A stretch of 9,272 bases of DNA from Aliitabrizicola sp031408575 (lineage in GTDB: Bacteria > Pseudomonadota > Alphaproteobacteria > Rhodobacterales > Rhodobacteraceae), in assembly GCA_031408575.1 (NCBI GenBank), contig JANNWS010000009.1, forward strand, positions 1 to 9,272, given 5' to 3'. The stretch's first letter is position 1. Each line of letters opens with the position of its first letter. The notes below the pieces were generated by a model that made no database searches, was not told where the DNA came from, and was given only the letters and a program-made list of their open reading frames with translations. Below, one piece after another: positions 6,728-9,272 of the stretch. The translations under genes and the position numbers were made by a program.

Positions 6728-6757
6728 CGGGGCGGGGGCGTCGCGGCCCCCGCCCCG
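6728..6757. terminator. Strong GC hairpin between convergent PepSY-TM and panC genes
   Basis: A 12-bp perfect stem, CGGGGCGGGGGC (6728-6739) with GCCCCCGCCCCG (6746-6757), encloses the loop GTCGCG. It fills nearly the whole gap: the PepSY-TM stop ends at 6722, and the panC stop codon (complement of 6758-6760) directly abuts the stem. There is no T tract in either direction, so it would act as a non-canonical or bidirectional terminator, or as a 3' stabiliser for both mRNAs. Confidence 0.6.
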
Positions 6758-7597
6758 CTACACCGCGATATTGTCGATCAGCCGCACACCGCCCACCCAG
6801 GCGGCCACCAGCAGGCGGGCGGGGCCAGCCACGGTGTCGATCCACAGCAGCGTTTCGGCATCGCAAAGGTCAAGGTATTCGACCCGCTCGAACCCTGCCG
6901 CCACCAGACCGGCGCGGCCCGCCGCGAGCGCAGCCGCCACGCCCGTGCCAGACCGCATCGCATCACCGGCCCGGTGCATCACGCCGGGCAAGGCACCGGC
7001 CACCACACGCGCCTCGGGCGACAGGCGCACGTTGCGCGATGACCGGGCAAGACCATCGGCCTCGCGGATCGTGGGGCAGGCGACCACCGCAACCGGGCTG
7101 TTCAGATCGGCGGCCATGCGGCGCACGACCTGCAACTGCTGCCAGTCCTTTTCACCAAAATAGGCGCGGTCGGCCATCGTCATGCCGAACAGCTTTGACA
7201 CCACCGTAGCCACCCCATCGAAATGGCCGGGGCGATGCAGCCCCTCCAGCCGTTCGCTAATGCCGCCAACCCGCACGTTGGTCGCAAAGCCCGGCGGATA
7301 GACCTGATCCGCGTCGGGCGCAAAGACCGCATCCACCCCGAGGGGGGCGAGCAGGGCGGCATCCGCCAGTTCGGTGCGGGGATATTTCGCCAGATCATCG
7401 GGGTTGTTGAACTGTCTGGGGTTCACGAAGATCGTCACGATCACGTGGCGGCAGTCGGCTTGCGCCGCGCGCACCAGGCTAAGATGCCCGCCGTGCAGGG
7501 CGCCCATCGTGGGGACCACGCCCACCAAATCGCCCGCCGCCTTCCAGCCGCGCACGAGCGCACGCAGGCCGGCCACGTCGCGCAGGATGGCTGTCAC
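6758..7597 (-). CDS. panC: Pantothenate synthetase (pantoate-beta-alanine ligase)
   Basis: Joins pantoate and beta-alanine with ATP, through a pantoyl-adenylate, to make pantothenate, the precursor of coenzyme A; cytoplasmic dimer. The 279 residues fit the family. Motifs: VPTMGALHGGH (28-38), the nucleotidyl-transferase HxGH-type motif with His35 and His38; FVNPRQF (57-63, Gln62 for pantoate) followed by DDLAKYPR; RPGHFDGVATVV (122-133); FGEKDWQQLQVVRRM (147-161, Lys150); and READGLARSSRN (178-189), where Arg188 belongs to the ATP site. Two positions differ from the usual consensus: NN after QF where many homologues have Gly and another residue, and Arg for Met in DGLAMSSRN; neither removes a catalytic residue. 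The start is a GTG at 7597 whose last two bases belong to the panB stop (shared GTGA, 7594-7597), so translation is probably coupled to panB; the Shine-Dalgarno sequence is weak. Confidence 0.97.
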   Translation of the reverse strand: MTAILRDVAGLRALVRGWKAAGDLVGVVPTMGALHGGHLSLVRAAQADCRHVIVTIFVNPRQFNNPDDLAKYPRTELADAALLAPLGVDAVFAPDADQVYPPGFATNVRVGGISERLEGLHRPGHFDGVATVVSKLFGMTMADRAYFGEKDWQQLQVVRRMAADLNSPVAVVACPTIREADGLARSSRNVRLSPEARVVAGALPGVMHRAGDAMRSGTGVAAALAAGRAGLVAAGFERVEYLDLCDAETLLWIDTVAGPARLLVAAWVGGVRLIDNIAV

Positions 7598-8430
7598 TTC
7601 GGTTGCCCCGGCAGATCATCGGGGAACACATGCTCCGGCCCCGGAAACCGCCGGGCGCGCACGTCGGCGGCATAGGCGGCCACCGCCTCACCCGCCAGCA
7701 CGCCCAGTTCGGCATAGCGTTTGACGAATTTCGGATGGAACGCGGTGAACAGGCCCAGCATGTCGTCGATCACCAGAACCTGCCCGTCGCAGGCGGCTGA
7801 TGCACCGATGCCGATGGTGGGTATCGCAATTTCCGCAGTGATCTCGCGCGCCAGACGCTCCGGCACTTTTTCCAGCACCACCGCGAACGCCCCGGCGCGC
7901 GTTACCGCCACCGCATCGGCGCGCACCCGGTCGGCGTCCGCCGCACGGCCCTGCACCTTGTAGCCGCCGAACACATTCACCGCCTGCGGGGTCAGTCCGA
8001 TATGCGCCATCACCGGAATCCCGCGCGCCACCAGGAATGCTATTGTCGCGGCCATGTGCTGGCCGCCTTCCAGCTTGACCGCGCCTGCGCCGGTTTCCAT
8101 CATTACACGGGCCGCGTTGCGGAATGCCTGCGCCGGGCTTTCCTCATAGCTGCCAAAGGGCATGTCGATGACGATCAGCGCCTGCGCTGACCCGCGCGCC
8201 ACCGCCTGCCCGTGCAGGATCATCATCTCCAGCGTCACGCCCAGCGTCGAGGGCAGGCCATGTATCACCATGCCCAGACTGTCGCCCACCAGCAGCACGT
8301 CGCAATGCGGATCGGCGATGCGGGCGATCGGGGTGGTATAGGCGGTCAGGCTGACGATGGGCTGGCCCCCCTTTCGCGCCAGAATGTCGGGCGGCGACAG
8401 GCGGCGCGAGGGTGCGGTGGAAGCGCTCAT
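7594..8430 (-). CDS. panB: 3-methyl-2-oxobutanoate hydroxymethyltransferase (ketopantoate hydroxymethyltransferase)
   Basis: Transfers a one-carbon unit from 5,10-methylene-tetrahydrofolate to alpha-ketoisovalerate, giving ketopantoate, the first committed step to pantothenate. The 278-residue TIM-barrel protein shows SLTAYTTPIARIAD (27-40), LLVGDSLGMV (46-55, Mg ligand Asp50), DMPFGSYEES (89-98, Asp89), GAVKLEGG (116-123, Glu121) and VVLEKVPE (184-191, Glu187 as catalytic base), plus HIGLTPQAVN (143-152) and PTIGIGAS near the C-terminus. All key residues are present. The ATG at 8430 is preceded by GGAGA nine bases upstream; the frame stays open further upstream, but those codons run through the promoter region and into the cupin gene and lack family homology. 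It is first in a panB-panC operon. The next enzyme, ketopantoate reductase (panE), is not in the window. Confidence 0.97.
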   Translation of the reverse strand: MSASTAPSRRLSPPDILARKGGQPIVSLTAYTTPIARIADPHCDVLLVGDSLGMVIHGLPSTLGVTLEMMILHGQAVARGSAQALIVIDMPFGSYEESPAQAFRNAARVMMETGAGAVKLEGGQHMAATIAFLVARGIPVMAHIGLTPQAVNVFGGYKVQGRAADADRVRADAVAVTRAGAFAVVLEKVPERLAREITAEIAIPTIGIGASAACDGQVLVIDDMLGLFTAFHPKFVKRYAELGVLAGEAVAAYAADVRARRFPGPEHVFPDDLPGQPK

Positions 8431-8463
8431 GATGCGATCTCTCCGGTCAGGGAACCCGTGGGT

Positions 8464-8492
8464 TTCATAGCCTTGCACGCCGGGATTGACCA
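8464..8492 (-). promoter_or_regulatory. Candidate panBC promoter
   Basis: Read leftward, TGGTCA (complement of 8487-8492) and TATGAA (complement of 8464-8469) are separated by exactly 17 bases, each matching 4 of 6 positions of the sigma-70 consensus. Transcription would start near 8457, giving a leader of about 27 bases that includes the GGAGA ribosome site. Spacing is ideal but the boxes are only moderate, so this is a prediction. Confidence 0.33.
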
Positions 8493-8537
8493 CCACCGAT
8501 TGCAGGCCGCCCCCTCGCCCGCCAGCCCCGGCTGCGC

Positions 8538-8543
8538 TATTAT
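8538..8543 (+). promoter_or_regulatory. Possible -10 box for the cupin gene
   Basis: TATTAT (8538-8543) is the only A+T-rich hexamer in a GC-rich stretch, and it lies 31 bases upstream of the cupin ATG. The bases at -35 distance (TCGCCC, 8515-8520) do not match the consensus, so an activator or another sigma factor would be needed. The rest of the 144-bp region between panB and this gene shows nothing else I can name. Confidence 0.25.
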
Positions 8544-8574
8544 GTGCCGAACCCTTGCAGACGGAGCCTCCCAC

Positions 8575-8916
8575 ATGACCCATTTCACCCGCCTTGACCG
8601 CGATCAGGCCGCGCCGGAAACTGCGCGCCCCGACCCGGCAAAGATCGTCAGCGGCGATCCGGTTCACACGACATGGAATGTCGAGGATCGGGACGGGCTT
8701 TATTGCGGCCTCTGGCGATCGACGCCCGGTGCGTGGCGGGTCAGCTACAGCGAATGGGAATATTGCCACATCCTTGGCGGCCTGTCGGTGCTGACCGAGG
8801 ACGGCCAGCCCCCGGTCAGCTTGCGCGCGGGCGACAGCATTGTTATCCGACCCGGCTTTGCCGGGGTGTGGGAGGTGATCGAGACGACGCTGAAGGATTA
8901 CGTCATCCGGCTGTGA
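8575..8916 (+). CDS. Single-domain cupin protein (cupin_3/DUF861-like)
   Basis: A 113-residue cytoplasmic protein consisting of one small beta-barrel of the cupin_3 (DUF861) type. Seen: an N-terminal extension of about 30 residues, GLYCGLWRSTPGAW (41-54), YSEWEYCHILGGLSVLTEDG (58-77) as the first cupin motif, and LRAGDSIVIRPGFAGVWEV (83-101) as the second. The family includes ureidoglycine aminohydrolase-related proteins and many enzymes or binding proteins of unknown substrate. The classical metal-binding HxH pair is reduced to one His (His65) near Glu60 and Glu62, and the usual His of motif 2 is Trp99, so metal binding is uncertain and the catalytic role unknown. The ATG at 8575 has GGAG eight bases upstream (8563-8566). 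It is divergent from panB and convergent with the transpeptidase gene, so genomic context gives no pathway. Confidence 0.85.
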   Translation: MTHFTRLDRDQAAPETARPDPAKIVSGDPVHTTWNVEDRDGLYCGLWRSTPGAWRVSYSEWEYCHILGGLSVLTEDGQPPVSLRAGDSIVIRPGFAGVWEVIETTLKDYVIRL

Positions 8917-8937
8917 CCGCGCACACCTGCGCGGTCA
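8914..8937. terminator. Hairpin formed from the overlapping 3' ends of convergent genes
   Basis: TGACCGCGC (8914-8922) pairs perfectly with GCGCGGTCA (8929-8937) around the loop ACACCT. The outer three bases of each arm are the two stop codons: TGA of the cupin gene on the + strand and TGA of the transpeptidase gene on the - strand. There is no T tract. It is likely a shared, bidirectional 3'-end structure that both transcripts would carry. Confidence 0.55.
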
Positions 8938-9272
8938 GGTGCCGATACCGTTGGCCGCCAGACGGTCGGCGCCCAGCGGATCGGTCAGCTCTTGTACCGG
9001 GATCGGTGGCAACACGGCGGCACGTTTGGCAACATGGCCCTGCGCCTCTTCCACGCTCATCCCGTCGGGAACGCGCACAATACGGCCGAATTCGTCGTCG
9101 ATCCACGCGCCTTCCAGCGCCACCGACTCGTCCTGGGTGCGGACGTGCACCTGAGTGCCAAGCTCGATCTGGTCATAAAGAAAGATCGCATCCTGATTGA
9201 ACAGCCGGATGCAGCCCGCCGAGGTGGCCCGCCCGATCGACGCCGGGTCAATGGTGCCGTGGATGCGGAACA
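8935..9272 (-). CDS. L,D-transpeptidase (YkuD domain), N-terminus beyond the window
   Basis: Makes meso-diaminopimelate 3-3 cross-links in peptidoglycan, or attaches lipoproteins to it, in the periplasm. The last 112 residues are visible. They begin in the YkuD active site: FRIHGT (1-6 of the visible part), SIG (11-13), SAGCIRL (17-23) with nucleophile Cys20 (codon at 9213-9211), NQDAIFLYDQIELGTQVHV to the end of the fold. The HGT and S-GC-R pattern is complete, so the enzyme should be active. A tail of about 65 residues follows the catalytic domain (WIDDEFGRIVRVPDG, then a helical SVEEAQGHVAKRAA), longer than in the minimal family. The signal peptide and N-terminal part lie to the right of the window. 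The reading frame has no in-frame ATG in the visible part, as expected for a fragment. It ends 18 bases from the convergent cupin gene. Confidence 0.93.
   Translation of the reverse strand, partial: FRIHGTIDPASIGRATSAGCIRLFNQDAIFLYDQIELGTQVHVRTQDESVALEGAWIDDEFGRIVRVPDGMSVEEAQGHVAKRAAVLPPIPVQELTDPLGADRLAANGIGT

Noticed and set aside
8453..8464. AACCC-GT-GGGTT inverted repeat upstream of panB
   Set aside because: Only five base pairs with a two-base loop; too short to claim as an operator or a structured leader.
8212..8574. N-terminal extension of the cupin protein
   Set aside because: It is antisense to panB, whose conserved motifs lie there, and the ATG at 8575 has a well-spaced GGAG.
8431..8769. 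N-terminal extension of panB by 113 codons
   Set aside because: The extension runs antisense through the cupin start and has no PanB homology. The ATG at 8430 has a good GGAGA site and matches the family start.
1..9272. Mobile elements, CRISPR, tRNA/rRNA or phage genes
   Set aside because: No transposase or integrase motifs, spaced repeats, tRNA-like cloverleafs or flanking duplications were seen. The GH25 lysozyme alone is not evidence of a prophage because it has a lipoprotein signal and no holin or structural genes nearby.

Overview
The window reads as chromosomal DNA of a GC-rich alphaproteobacterium, most likely Rhodobacteraceae (Rhodobacter/Paracoccus/Roseobacter-like). The evidence is strongly GC-biased third codon positions, a VPLPA-type C-terminal sorting tail, a DauA-like flavoprotein, a large DAO/GcvT fusion flavoenzyme and DUF2946/PepSY-TM genes. 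No tRNA, rRNA, insertion sequence, CRISPR array or integrase is visible. Genes are tightly packed on alternating strands in short transcription units.

Left part (1-2240, + strand). The window opens inside a gene whose last 29 codons encode a VPLPA/PEP-CTERM-like exosortase sorting signal; a textbook intrinsic terminator follows. Next come a D-arginine-dehydrogenase-like FAD oxidoreductase (224-1300) and a lipoprotein with a GH25 lysozyme domain (1368-2162). A GC-rich hairpin at 2210-2227 separates these from the convergent gene.

Middle (2242-4737, - strand): one 831-residue dimethylglycine/sarcosine dehydrogenase-like enzyme, with an FAD domain carrying a covalent-flavin WHAAG motif fused to a GcvT-like tetrahydrofolate domain. 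It is divergent from the next unit. The 160-bp gap holds a perfect 18-bp palindrome plus an extra copy of its half-site, the clearest operator candidate in the window.

Right-centre (4898-6722, + strand): a small secreted DUF2946-like protein and a five-helix PepSY-TM membrane protein. They form a probable two-gene unit of the kind often linked to metal or siderophore uptake, with no characterised mechanism.

Right (6758-9272): panB-panC, the ketopantoate and pantothenate synthesis steps, in an operon on the - strand with a 4-bp GTGA overlap. Next is a divergent single-domain cupin (8575-8916), then the C-terminal part of an L,D-transpeptidase entering from the right edge on the - strand. The cupin and transpeptidase converge on a hairpin whose two stem ends are their stop codons.

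Functionally this is a mosaic of core metabolism (pantothenate, N-methyl amino acid and D-amino acid oxidation), envelope enzymes (GH25 lipoprotein, L,D-transpeptidase, exosortase substrate) and a poorly understood DUF2946/PepSY pair. No clearly new multi-gene system is evident. The best leads are the palindrome array, the DUF2946/PepSY pair, the lipid-anchored lysozyme and the altered active site of the DauA homologue.
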